A DNA stretch of 64,000 nt from Sporosarcina sp. FSL K6-1508 (GTDB lineage Bacteria; Bacillota; Bacilli; Bacillales_A; Planococcaceae), in contig NZ_JBBOXF010000001.1 in assembly GCF_038007465.1 (NCBI RefSeq), positions 2,305,001 through 2,369,000 of the forward strand, in the 5' to 3' direction. Both the position numbers and the translations under genes were made by a program. The notes under the pieces are model-generated. The model made no database searches. It was not told the origin of the DNA and saw only the letters and a list, made by a program, of their open reading frames with translations. Every line of letters starts with the position of its first letter. The stretch's first letter is position 1. Positions 25,027 to 32,926 of the stretch are shown piece by piece.

Positions 25027-25839
25027 ATGAAAAAGTTTCTATTAGTCGTATTAGTACTCGTACTTGGAACCGCACTTGCTGCTTGCGGTGGCAAAGAAAA
25101 AGCTTCGGATGACAAATCCTTGAAAATTGGTGCAACCGCTGGTCCATATAGTGATATGTTGAAAAAGGCGATTATTCCTGGACTTGAAGAAAAAGGTTAT
25201 AAAGTTGAACTAATTGAGTTTAGTGATTATATTCAGCCGAACAATGCACTAGCAAGTGGCGATATTGATGCAAACCTGTTCCAAAACACGACTTATTTAG
25301 AAAATGTCGTTAAAGAAACGAAAGAGGAGTTATCACCACTTATTATCGTTCCAACAGCTCCAATGGGCATTTATTCGAATAAATTCAAGACAATTGAAGC
25401 CATTGAAGATGGAGCGAAAATTACTCTGCCAAATGATCCAGTTAACGGAGCCCGCGCGCTTTTAGTATTACAGGATGAAGGACTAATTGAATTAGATCCA
25501 AATGCAGAAGTGCTAAAGGTATCTGAAAAAGATGTAACAATGAATAAGAAGAACTTGGTGTTTCAACCTATCGAAGCGGGTCAGCTTCCACGTTCAGTTG
25601 ATGGTACTGATTTAGCGGCAGTTCCTGGAAACTTTGCCTTGGCTGCAAGTATGAATTTATTGGATGCGCTGGCACTAGAGGACATGCTTGATATTTATAG
25701 AAACGTGGTTGCTGTAAAAACAGAAAATATTGAAAAGCAATTTGCTAAAGATATTATTGAAGTAGTAGAATCTGCAGAATTTGAAAAAGTAATTGATTCA
25801 GATTTTGAAGGCTTTGGCAAACCAGCGTGGATGAAGTGA
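25027..25839 (+). CDS. metQ: Methionine ABC transporter, substrate-binding lipoprotein
   Basis: NlpA/MetQ-family receptor of 270 residues, held to the membrane by lipobox Cys20 (TALAACGG). The binding domain begins LKIGATAGPYSDML and includes DYIQPNNALASGDIDANLFQ and KITLPNDPVNGARALLVLQ, which contact methionine in this family. GGGGAGAG precedes ATG 25027; an upstream in-frame start at 24997 would overlap metP and is less likely. Last gene of the operon, closed by a hairpin. Confidence 0.92.
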   Translation: MKKFLLVVLVLVLGTALAACGGKEKASDDKSLKIGATAGPYSDMLKKAIIPGLEEKGYKVELIEFSDYIQPNNALASGDIDANLFQNTTYLENVVKETKEELSPLIIVPTAPMGIYSNKFKTIEAIEDGAKITLPNDPVNGARALLVLQDEGLIELDPNAEVLKVSEKDVTMNKKNLVFQPIEAGQLPRSVDGTDLAAVPGNFALAASMNLLDALALEDMLDIYRNVVAVKTENIEKQFAKDIIEVVESAEFEKVIDSDFEGFGKPAWMK

Positions 25840-25856
25840 AATCTAGCTAGCAACGT

Positions 25857-25899
25857 CAAAAAGCTGACGAGACCATTACGGTTTCATCAGCTTTTTTTG
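25857..25899. terminator. Bidirectional terminator between metQ and pepF
   Basis: AAAAAGCTGA..GAGACC pairs with GGTTTC..TCAGCTTTTTT. It lies between convergent genes. Confidence 0.85.
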
Positions 25900-25902
25900 T
25901 CC

Positions 25903-27735
25903 TTATTGTGAAACGTTAGCCGTTTCGCTTGCCTCAATTTCTTCCGTCAACACAACTAGCTGATCAATCAAATCACCGATATAAGCAATTGTGTCATGCA
26001 ATGGTTTTTCTGTTGTAATATCAACACCCGCCATTTTTGAAAGTTCAGCAGGGGATTTTGTACCGCCAGCTTTCAATACTTCAAGCCATTCATCGACGGC
26101 TGGCTGACCTTCTTCCAAGATACGTTTAGACACTTGCGTGGAGATAGTGAGTCCGGCACTGTATGTGTATGGATATAAGCCCATATAGTAGTGTGGCTGA
26201 CGCATCCATGTAAGTTCAGCGCCTTCATTAATCTCGACATCATCCCCCCAGAACTCTTCAAGAACGCCGCGTTTCAAGTTGTTCAGTACACCTGCGTTGA
26301 CACTGCCTCCTGCGTCAATGCGTTCGTAAACTTTTCGCTGGTATGCGGCTTCTAGTAAATGTGTCACGAAGTTATGGTAGTACGTGCGTGCAACAATTGA
26401 TGAAATGACCCAACGCTTGAATTTCGGATCATTTGAGTTTTCTAATAGGTGGTTAGCCACGAGCATTTCATTCATCGTCGAAGGTGCTTCGATGAAATAT
26501 AGGGATGGGCGTGCATTGAATACGTTTTGCTCACGGTTCGCATTGTAGAAATGGCCCGCATGCCCTAATTCATGAGCTAAGACGAATACATCATTCATAC
26601 TGCCTGTCCATGAAATTAGGATATAGGGATGGTTGCCATAAGGGCTAGAACAGAATGCTCCTGTTGATTTTCCTTTATTCTGAGCAAAATCAATCCATCG
26701 TTCTTTGTATGAACGATCCACCATATCCATGTAATCATCACCCATTATAGCGAGTGCATCATCAATGTACTTTTTCGATTCTTCTATAGTAATTTTAGGT
26801 TCATATGTCGGATCGAGCGAAATCTTTAAGTCAGCAAACGTCATTTTATCGAGTCCATGGACTTTTTGAAGAAGTTTTGCGTACTTCCGCATATGGGGCG
26901 CTAGTTCTTTCGTGATTAAATCAATTTGACGGTCATACATGGATTTATCAACTTCCTGATTGAATAATAGGTAGTCAAAAATTGTATTATAACCGCGTAG
27001 ATCAGCCGTGGTTTTTTCAGTTTGCAAATGCATGTCATATGTTTTTGCTGTTGTATATTGGTAGTCTTTTAGCTTAGCGGAAAATGCATCAAATGCTGCA
27101 CGACGTTTGGCGGTATCCGTTTCGCCCTCCCAATCACCTTCAAATGACACATAGCTAAGCGGATACTTTTCCCCATCTACTTCAAAATCATCGAATGACA
27201 TATCAACCATTTTAGTCGTGTTATACAAGCCGTATGGACCATCGAATGTGGAAGAGAAAGCAGCTAATGTTTTTTCAACTTCAGGGTGTAATTGGTACTC
27301 TTTTTTGCGTATCAATTTCTCCAAGTAATTTTTAAAATCACCTGATTGTTTCATTGCATTTTCCAAAACATCTACGGGTAACTCAGAAAGCTCACTGTTG
27401 ACGAATGATAGTTTGCTGTTTATTTTCGCGGCAGTGGAACCAAACTTGCTTGAACGCATTTGTGCTTCGTCATCTGTTTGGTCTGTACTTGACGACAAAC
27501 TCGTATACGTGCCAACAGGAACCACTTTTTCATAAACAGCCGCAAAGCCTTTCAATGCCTCGATTACGGATTTAGCATCTTTAATGTTGCCATTGAATTT
27601 TTCGGAAAATGCATCGACTTCTTTTACCAATTCAATTATCGCAGCATCATATTCCTCTTCCGTTTTGAAAAGATCTTGCAGATTCCATGTTTCTTCTGTC
27701 TTTACTTCTGAACGCGGCGGCATACTTTTAACCAA
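25903..27735 (-). CDS. pepF: Oligoendopeptidase F (M3B)
   Basis: Cytoplasmic zinc endopeptidase that cuts short peptides, 610 residues, full length. The zinc motif HELGHAGHF is followed, about 25 residues on, by the third ligand in APSTMNEMLVA. The N-terminal oligopeptidase-F domain (about 115-185) and the WTGSMNDVFVLAHE stretch are family features. The start is TTG 27735, placed by GGGAGAG seven bases upstream; the next ATG (27723) is too far from it. Single gene with its own terminator. Confidence 0.9.
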   Translation of the reverse strand: MVKSMPPRSEVKTEETWNLQDLFKTEEEYDAAIIELVKEVDAFSEKFNGNIKDAKSVIEALKGFAAVYEKVVPVGTYTSLSSSTDQTDDEAQMRSSKFGSTAAKINSKLSFVNSELSELPVDVLENAMKQSGDFKNYLEKLIRKKEYQLHPEVEKTLAAFSSTFDGPYGLYNTTKMVDMSFDDFEVDGEKYPLSYVSFEGDWEGETDTAKRRAAFDAFSAKLKDYQYTTAKTYDMHLQTEKTTADLRGYNTIFDYLLFNQEVDKSMYDRQIDLITKELAPHMRKYAKLLQKVHGLDKMTFADLKISLDPTYEPKITIEESKKYIDDALAIMGDDYMDMVDRSYKERWIDFAQNKGKSTGAFCSSPYGNHPYILISWTGSMNDVFVLAHELGHAGHFYNANREQNVFNARPSLYFIEAPSTMNEMLVANHLLENSNDPKFKRWVISSIVARTYYHNFVTHLLEAAYQRKVYERIDAGGSVNAGVLNNLKRGVLEEFWGDDVEINEGAELTWMRQPHYYMGLYPYTYSAGLTISTQVSKRILEEGQPAVDEWLEVLKAGGTKSPAELSKMAGVDITTEKPLHDTIAYIGDLIDQLVVLTEEIEASETANVSQ

Positions 27736-27845
27736 TATAATCTCTCCCTTTTATTACGGATGTCGAACTAAATAATAGTATATAGTACAATAGAGTAAAA
27801 GTAAAAAAACAAATCCCTTTTTTGGTAACTTTCAGATAGGTTGCG

Positions 27846-28151
27846 TTATTTTTGATTTTTTGAAAGACGTTCAATTTCATCTGTTAGGATAAAGGAAAGG
27901 TTATCATTGCCGAAAAGTTGCAGGACATCAAGCATCGTTTCATTATCAATCTCTATTTCTTCTTCGTATTTAGCTTCCTCTATTATTTTCTTCATCGTCT
28001 CATTTTCTTGTTGTTCGGGGTATGCGCGTCTGTATAAGTCATGTGGATTCACTTCATTATTCGCACACCATTGTACAAACAACCGAATCATCAATTGTTC
28101 ATCTTGTTGATATTTTTGAATGACTTGCGCATCAATACTTTTAAATTCCAT
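27846..28151 (-). CDS. Small acidic protein of unknown function
   Basis: I do not recognise this 101-residue protein. It starts MEFKSIDAQVIQKY, has MIRLFVQWCANN and HDLYRRAYPEQ in the middle, and an acidic coiled segment (IIEEAKYEEEIEID) near the end. No signal peptide or membrane helix is seen. AAAGGAG lies seven bases before ATG 28151, which decides it over the ATG at 28181. Monocistronic and oriented like pepF. Confidence 0.65.
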   Translation of the reverse strand: MEFKSIDAQVIQKYQQDEQLMIRLFVQWCANNEVNPHDLYRRAYPEQQENETMKKIIEEAKYEEEIEIDNETMLDVLQLFGNDNLSFILTDEIERLSKNQK

Positions 28152-28252
28152 GTAATCAACTCCTTTTAAGTCCTCTTTCATTAAGTATATACGAAATGGG
28201 AAAATTCTTAGGGATATAAAACTAGGAACAGTGATTTATTAATGAATGATAG

Positions 28253-28335
28253 ACTATATATCTAGAAATAAAGAATACCATTAAATTCGCTTTTCCTTGT
28301 AAGGCGCCTTTGCTCAGCTAATATGGGTATTCATT
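28253..28335 (+). repeat. Dispersed hairpin repeat, short form
   Basis: ACTATATATCTAG, AAATAAAGAATACCATT, CCTTGTAAGGCGCC, TTTGCTCAGC: same block order as the copies at 303 and 10391. Confidence 0.55.
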
Positions 28336-28380
28336 TGTACAATATTTTTAGTTGATTTTACGAAAGTGGTGCATGGGATA

Positions 28381-28568
28381 AATGAAAGAACTAATTATCA
28401 GTGGTATTGTGTTTGTTATCGCAGGACGTTGAGGGAGCGGTGTCTGAAAAGGATGCTGAATATAACAAAAAAAAAGGACAAATACAATGGACGACCGAGC
28501 AAAAAGTATTTAATTTTTCTTGTTTTTTATTTAATGTTGGCTATTTATTATTAATCCAATTAAATAAA
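28381..28568 (+). pseudogene. Possible frameshifted small membrane protein gene
   Basis: ATG 28381 opens MKELIISGIVFVIAG and stops at a TGA after 17 codons. Shifting frame near the A-G of GCAGGACG continues into SQDVEGAVSEKDAEYN and a hydrophobic end FSCFLFNVGYLLLIQ up to TGA 28568. The hydrophobic start and end suggest one broken reading frame; I have no family to confirm it. Confidence 0.3.
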
Positions 28569-28578
28569 TGAATTAAAA

Positions 28579-28608
28579 AGGACAAGAATAGAAAAACTTT
28601 CTTGTCCT
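28579..28608 (-). terminator. Terminator of the anchored-protein gene
   Basis: AGGACAAGA pairs with TCTTGTCCT; on the minus strand a TTTTT run follows. Confidence 0.7.
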
Positions 28609-28621
28609 CGTGTTAGATTGT

Positions 28622-29065
28622 TTAAATTTTATTGCTGATGAAAAATTGAACAATCCAATCCATGTCTAATGGACCGTCGACGATTTCATAATATAGCGAA
28701 GAATTTTGGATGATTAGATTTTCATTCACAATAATGCTAAAGTTGTCTCCATTTTTATCTGTTAAATTAATAATGAACTGATTGATGTCATCAATCTTAT
28801 TGATTTTCTTTGGCTTTAATTTTCTAACATGATAATCTTGAAGGAATTCAAGTAAGCTTTCAATTTCAGATTCATCATCAACCTTCCAAATTTTGGGGTC
28901 GGCACCTGAAAGGGACGGTTCCGAAAAGGTCAGTAAACTAAACGGAGATTCCGTGACTCCAAGAACCTTTGTAAGCTCTTTCTTGTCATAGCCCAGGGAA
29001 AGTTGGATCATTGCATATGTGCCCATAATCATAATAGCAATCAATAATATTGCTCTTATTTTCAT
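28622..29065 (-). CDS. Membrane-anchored extracytoplasmic protein, unknown
   Basis: Unrecognised 147-residue protein. One N-terminal membrane helix (about 4-24, AILLIAIMIMGTYAMIQL) lacks a lipobox Cys, so it looks like an anchor or uncleaved signal. The rest is hydrophilic: SEIESLLEFLQDYHVRKL, then strand-rich FIINLTDKNGDNFSIIVNENL. A conserved-looking WIVQFF ends it. It has an AGGAGG-type ribosome site and its own terminator. Confidence 0.6.
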   Translation of the reverse strand: MKIRAILLIAIMIMGTYAMIQLSLGYDKKELTKVLGVTESPFSLLTFSEPSLSGADPKIWKVDDESEIESLLEFLQDYHVRKLKPKKINKIDDINQFIINLTDKNGDNFSIIVNENLIIQNSSLYYEIVDGPLDMDWIVQFFISNKI

Positions 29066-29189
29066 GTTCTATTCCTCCTGTAATTCATTTCTTTAGTATA
29101 CGCGGATGAAGATGTAGGAAATCAGGCTTGTCCTTTAGTAATCTATGCAAAATCCTATGAGGAAATTTGGAGAGAGGGGGTATCGTCAA

Positions 29190-29909
29190 TTGTTTTTAAA
29201 AAAAATAACACTTCTTCATAATAAGACTACGTCAAAAATGGATTATCCTTTTTCTATTCCTTCAATTCAATCAATGACGGAAGTAGATTTAACGGAAAGA
29301 GTTACGTTTTTTGTTGGAGAAAATGGTTCGGGAAAGTCGACATTATTGGAGGGAATTGCAGATTTATGCGGTTTCAATTCTGCTGGAGGTGGCAGGAATA
29401 ATACATATAACGTGGATGCAGCCGAAAGTGCATTAAGTGAACATCTTCGATTGTCTTGGATGCCGAAAGTGACGAATGGATTCTTTTTACGAGCCGAATC
29501 ATTCTATCATTTTGCTTCGCATATTGATGAATTAGGGCCAAGCGTACTTAAAAGCTATGGCGGCAAATCGTTACACGAACAATCACATGGCGAATCTTTT
29601 CTGTCATTGTTCTTGAATCGGTTTACTGGAAAGGCGATTTATCTCCTTGACGAGCCTGAAGCTGCACTATCACCACAAAGGCAATTGACATTTTTGCGGA
29701 TTATGCATGACCTAGTTCGGGACGAAGATTGTCAGTTCATTATCGCAACACATTCACCAATTATTTTAGGCTATCCTAATGCGACAATCTTAAGTTTTGA
29801 TGAAGGAGAAATAAAAGAAACTCAATATGAAATGACCGAGCACTATCAGATTACGAAATATTTCCTGGATCATCGAGAAAAGTTTCTAAAAGATATTTTA
29901 GAAGATTAA
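29190..29909 (+). CDS. AAA/ABC-type ATPase (predicted ATP-binding protein)
   Basis: Soluble single-domain ATPase of about 239 residues of the AAA_21/OLD-like group. Walker A GENGSGKSTLL is at about 45-55, the signature region HEQSHGESFLSLF and Walker B AIYLLDEPEAALSP follow, and ATHSPII is the His switch. No permease is nearby. I place the start at TTG 29190, after AGAGGGGG; the in-frame ATG at 29145 has no ribosome site. It is not paired with a nuclease or other effector, so I do not call it a defence gene. Confidence 0.75.
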   Translation: MFLKKITLLHNKTTSKMDYPFSIPSIQSMTEVDLTERVTFFVGENGSGKSTLLEGIADLCGFNSAGGGRNNTYNVDAAESALSEHLRLSWMPKVTNGFFLRAESFYHFASHIDELGPSVLKSYGGKSLHEQSHGESFLSLFLNRFTGKAIYLLDEPEAALSPQRQLTFLRIMHDLVRDEDCQFIIATHSPIILGYPNATILSFDEGEIKETQYEMTEHYQITKYFLDHREKFLKDILED

Positions 29910-29966
29910 TGGATTGTCGGAATGTTACAATGATTATGTGGAACTTTGAAATGGGGGAAGAGTGGA

Positions 29967-30449
29967 ATGGAGAAAGAATTAGTAAACGCAATTCAAGACG
30001 ACTATCCGAATGATTTCGCTTGGTGTTTCGGTTGTGGCCGCTTAAATGAAGACGGTTACCATTTCCGTACGGGGTGGCAAGGGGAAGAGACGGTGACATA
30101 CTATGAACCGTCGTCAAAGCATATCGCGATTCCAGGTTTTGTTTATGGCGGGTTGATCGCTTCGCTCGTTGATTGTCATGGGACAGGCTCGGCTGCACTT
30201 GCACTGCACCGGAAAAATGGGCATGAGCCGGGAAGCGGAGAAGAACCGCCGCGATTCGTTACAGCGTCATTAAACGTGAATTATTTGAAACCGACTAAGC
30301 AAGGAACTTTGTTAAAAGCAGTTGGAAAAGTGGAAGAAATCCATCCGAAAAAATTTAAAGTGGCTGTCGAAGTATTTGCGGATGACACTGTGGTTGCAAC
30401 GGGGGAAGTCGTTGCTGTTGTCATGCCAGCAACCTTCGCAAGTAAATAA
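29967..30449 (+). CDS. PaaI-family thioesterase (hot-dog fold)
   Basis: Likely acyl-CoA thioesterase of 160 residues. CFGCGRLNEDGYHF opens the domain, IPGFVYGGLIASLVDCHGTGSA is the helix with the family's Asp-containing active-site region, and VTASLNVNYLKPTKQGTLL is the closing strand. GGGGGAAG precedes ATG 29967. Some 57 bases follow the ATPase gene, so the two could share a transcript. Confidence 0.8.
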   Translation: MEKELVNAIQDDYPNDFAWCFGCGRLNEDGYHFRTGWQGEETVTYYEPSSKHIAIPGFVYGGLIASLVDCHGTGSAALALHRKNGHEPGSGEEPPRFVTASLNVNYLKPTKQGTLLKAVGKVEEIHPKKFKVAVEVFADDTVVATGEVVAVVMPATFASK

Positions 30450-30458
30450 AAGAGAGTG

Positions 30459-30490
30459 AAAAGCTGGTTGCCGCGTGCAGTCAGCTTTTT
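30459..30490 (+). terminator. Terminator of the thioesterase gene
   Basis: AAAAGCTG pairs with CAGCTTTT across a 15-base loop, followed by T. Confidence 0.7.
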
Positions 30491-30559
30491 CGGTTTTAAA
30501 ATAGGGAGTTAAGAGTAAACTTGGAAATCTATTTATCCAATTCAAATATGAAATAATTT

Positions 30560-30588
30560 TTGCTAGTTATACGAACGTATGTTATAAT
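30560..30588 (+). promoter_or_regulatory. Promoter with embedded SOS-like (LexA) box
   Basis: TTGCTA (30560-30565), 17-base spacer, TATAAT (30583-30588). CGAACGTATGTTAT at 30572-30585 matches 12 of 14 positions of the Bacillus LexA consensus CGAACRNRYGTTYC and overlaps the spacer and -10, a repressing position. Confidence 0.5.
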
Positions 30589-30632
30589 TTAGAGATGAAT
30601 ATAAGAGTCAATGAGTGACTAAAGATAAAAAC

Positions 30633-30684
30633 TTCCTCGTCCAGAAAAAAATCGTGAAACGTAATTAAAAACGAGTGGGAGGAA
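30633..30684 (+). promoter_or_regulatory. Leader able to hide the ribosome site
   Basis: TTCCTC (30633-30638) is complementary to GAGGAA (30679-30684), the ribosome site of the next gene. CTCGT (30636-30640) can also pair with ACGAG (30671-30675). The leader could therefore fold over the start region. Confidence 0.4.
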
Positions 30685-30690
30685 ACAATT

Positions 30691-31023
30691 ATGAATGAAA
30701 AAATTTTAGAACAAATTTTAGCTGAAATGAAAGAAATCAAGATAGAAATAACAGACATTAAGACAGAAATGACTAGTGTGAAAACACAGCTTAATGAAAA
30801 TACGCAAATTGTTAAAGTTATCCGTGATCGTCAAGAAGAAAGTGATGCAAAACTTGAGAATCTAGCTATGGACGTTCATCATATGCGTGGCGACTTGACA
30901 GCGTTAACTGGATCCGTTGCAACTATTAAAGAAGAACTGGAATTCACTTCTCATAAAACAGTTAGAAATGAAAAAGAGATCTTTAAGTTGCGCAAGAATA
31001 GCTTTGAAAGTAAAAGCATCTAA
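30691..31023 (+). CDS. Small coiled-coil protein, possibly SOS-regulated
   Basis: Protein of 110 residues that is almost wholly helical: heptad-like MNEKILEQILAEMKEIKIEI.., repeated 'ITDIKTEMTSVKTQLNEN' and GSVATIKEELEF. I know no function; similar short coiled-coil proteins are scattered through Bacillales and phages. GGGAGG precedes the ATG. The promoter carries a near-consensus LexA box, and the leader may pair with the ribosome site. Single gene ending at a hairpin. Confidence 0.65.
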   Translation: MNEKILEQILAEMKEIKIEITDIKTEMTSVKTQLNENTQIVKVIRDRQEESDAKLENLAMDVHHMRGDLTALTGSVATIKEELEFTSHKTVRNEKEIFKLRKNSFESKSI

Positions 31024-31033
31024 TCATATATCG

Positions 31034-31069
31034 AGTGGCACAGCGATTAAATTCGTTGTGCCGCTTTTT
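31034..31069 (+). terminator. Terminator of the coiled-coil gene
   Basis: AGTGGCACA-GCGA pairs with TCG-TTGTGCCGCT, followed by TTTTT. Confidence 0.75.
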
Positions 31070-31131
31070 GCTTTTCATATTGTTCGATAGTGAAATTATT
31101 GAATTAATTTAAACGATCTTCCTATGAATCG

Positions 31132-31182
31132 TTGACATGAAACCATTTGGTTTTATATAATTATACATGCAACCAAATGGTT
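31132..31182 (+). promoter_or_regulatory. Promoter with inverted-repeat operator for the ArsR regulator
   Basis: TTGACA (31132-31137) and TATAAT (31156-31161) are 18 bases apart. AACCATTTGGTT at 31141-31152, inside the spacer, is the exact reverse complement of AACCAAATGGTT at 31171-31182, near +10. Two perfect 12-bp arms around the start of transcription make a strong autoregulation candidate. Confidence 0.7.
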
Positions 31183-31208
31183 TTACTTTTTATTCAGGAG
31201 GAATGTAT

Positions 31209-31634
31209 GTGCCAATTAATGAAAACGAACGTTTCGAAGAAGTAAGAAAGAATATACTCATCAATGCTCAAATTGAAAAAGTTTGGGAATATGTCGCTAC
31301 AGCTGAAGGAATTGGTACCTGGTTCATGCCAAATGATATGCAACCAATTGAAGGGAAAGAGTTTATACTACAAGCGGGACCTTGGGGCAACTCGGCATGT
31401 AAAGTGACAGAAGTGAATCCACCAAATCGCCTATCTTTCGAGTGGGGGAAGGAATGGCTGATCACGTTTGAGTTGAAAGAAGTAGACGGTCAGACCGAAT
31501 TAACACTGATTCACGGGGGATGGAACGATGAAAATCAGACAGAGTTTGGTGAGTCCCATGCAGAGGTACGTTCACGTATGTCCGGCGGATGGGATGGTCT
31601 TGTATTAAAACTGAAGCACGTAGTTGAAGCGTAA
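31209..31634 (+). CDS. SRPBCC/AHSA1-domain protein
   Basis: A helix-grip (START-like) protein of about 141 residues, matching activator-of-Hsp90-like AHSA1 families: ILINAQIEKVWEYVATAEGIGTWFMP and NRLSFEWGKEWLITFELKEVDGQTELTLIHGGW. The usual role is binding a hydrophobic ligand. GTG 31209 is chosen because GGAGG ends seven bases before it; the earlier in-frame ATGs at 31167 and 31203 lie inside the operator or on the ribosome site. The following ArsR gene begins directly after its stop. Confidence 0.8.
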   Translation: MPINENERFEEVRKNILINAQIEKVWEYVATAEGIGTWFMPNDMQPIEGKEFILQAGPWGNSACKVTEVNPPNRLSFEWGKEWLITFELKEVDGQTELTLIHGGWNDENQTEFGESHAEVRSRMSGGWDGLVLKLKHVVEA

Positions 31635-31967
31635 ATGGCTGAAGAACTTCAAAAATATGATGTTTTTCAAGCAATCGCTGATCCGACTCGACGTAAATTG
31701 CTTGAACTGCTCGCAGGTGAAGAATTGTCAATTTCAACAATCAGTAACCACTTTACGATGAGTAGAACTGCCATAACAAAGCATCTACATGTATTAGAAT
31801 CGGCTGGACTCGTTATTTCAAGAAAAAGGGGCCGTGAAAAGTTATATTGTCTGGAAGCTAAGCCGCTGAAAAAATTACAATCTTGGCTTACCTTCTATGA
31901 ACAATATTGGGGCAATAAACTCTCCACGCTTAAAGACATTATTGAAAACGAACAAAGCGAGGAATAA
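31635..31967 (+). CDS. ArsR-family transcriptional regulator
   Basis: Winged-helix repressor of 110 residues. The DNA-binding part is clear: VFQAIADPTRRKLLELLAGEELSISTISNHF with MSRTAITKHLHVLESAGLV as recognition helix and RKRGREKLYCLE as wing. No CxC metal site is seen, so it belongs with the SdpR/AHSA1-paired ArsR proteins rather than metal sensors. ATG follows the SRPBCC stop without a gap, so translation is coupled. It probably represses its own operon through the inverted repeat at 31141-31182. Confidence 0.85.
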   Translation: MAEELQKYDVFQAIADPTRRKLLELLAGEELSISTISNHFTMSRTAITKHLHVLESAGLVISRKRGREKLYCLEAKPLKKLQSWLTFYEQYWGNKLSTLKDIIENEQSEE

Positions 31968-32046
31968 ATACATTGAAGTCGGCAGCCCTTCATCATTTAA
32001 AACTATTGTTATTTTATTAGAAGAGTCTTTTTGATTTGTTTCACTT

Positions 32047-32230
32047 TATATGTTGAATTAAAGAATCTCATTGAATATGCTGTGGCGCTCACTAATTCGG
32101 GAGTTGTAATTCGGGGGGATAGTAGATCGCTTGGCGCTTTGGGGATGCCTTTCACCGTAAGCCTGGATTGGCGCTTCGCATCCAGTCTTACGGCTTCGGC
32201 GACCCCTTTGCCGCGCCTGCGCTAGGGTGT
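32047..32230 (+). repeat. Dispersed hairpin repeat, long form
   Basis: TATATGTTGAATTAAAGAAT, CATTGAATATGC, GCGCTTTGGGGATGCC, then a strong hairpin (CCGTAAG-C-CTGGAT with ATCCAG-T-CTTACGG, 32157-32199), then CTTCGGCGACCCC and GCCTGCGCTAGG. It links the short-form and hairpin blocks in one uninterrupted copy. Confidence 0.65.
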
Positions 32231-32298
32231 TCAATATTGAGAGAAATGTGATGTTGAGATGTATATGCCGAGATTTTAATGTGATTACTAGTTGATAC

Positions 32299-32707
32299 TA
32301 ATTATACTCAAGAAATATGCACTCCAGATTGCAGATTTCATCACAGATAACGAAATGCGCTTTCTCACATAGACAATCCAGCGAAGGCGCGACTTCGTGG
32401 TAGCCGGAGCGAGAAGACTGAAAGTAATCTCCTTTCTGGCTTATCGCGGGAGGCATCCGCAAAGCGTCGAAGCGGTATTAGCAGGATTTCTGATTCATTC
32501 CTCATGTATTGGGACATTCGTTGATCACATTCGATCGATTTATGGCACTCCAGGTTGCAGGTCTCATCCCCGATAACGAAATGGACTTTCTCACATTGAC
32601 CACCATCCAGCGAAGGCGCGACTACGTGGTAGCCGGAGCGATAAGACTGAAAGTAATCTCCTTTCTGGCTTATCGCGGGAGGCATCCACAAAGCATCGAA
32701 GCGGTTT
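32299..32707 (-). repeat. Compound tandem hairpin element, copy 2
   Basis: Aligns over its whole length with 10486-10918, from TAATTATACTCAAGAAA to GCGTCGAAGCGGT/GCATCGAAGCGGT, including the two tandem units and the linker CATTCCTCATGTATTG..GACATTCGTTG. Differences are scattered substitutions and one indel. The remaining gap to 32926 shows nothing else. Confidence 0.75.
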
Positions 32708-32926
32708 AGAATGGAATCAATAACTTAGCTTCACAATTTTTATTGAACAGTAAAGAAGATTTCCCTATTTCATTTAGTTTAATAAGGGATAAACTCACTG
32801 AACTTAATTGTTTGATGTTTTTTCTTGGCAAATAATATCCTGACCCGATATACCAATAGGAAAGAGTTATAACCTATGCAGATTATAACTCGTCAATCAT
32901 ATTTTTTTATTTCAGATATCATAACG

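Noticed and set aside
29190..29909. AAA ATPase as part of a phage-defence system
   Set aside because: No nuclease, reverse transcriptase, TIR or other effector gene lies beside it; the neighbour is a thioesterase.
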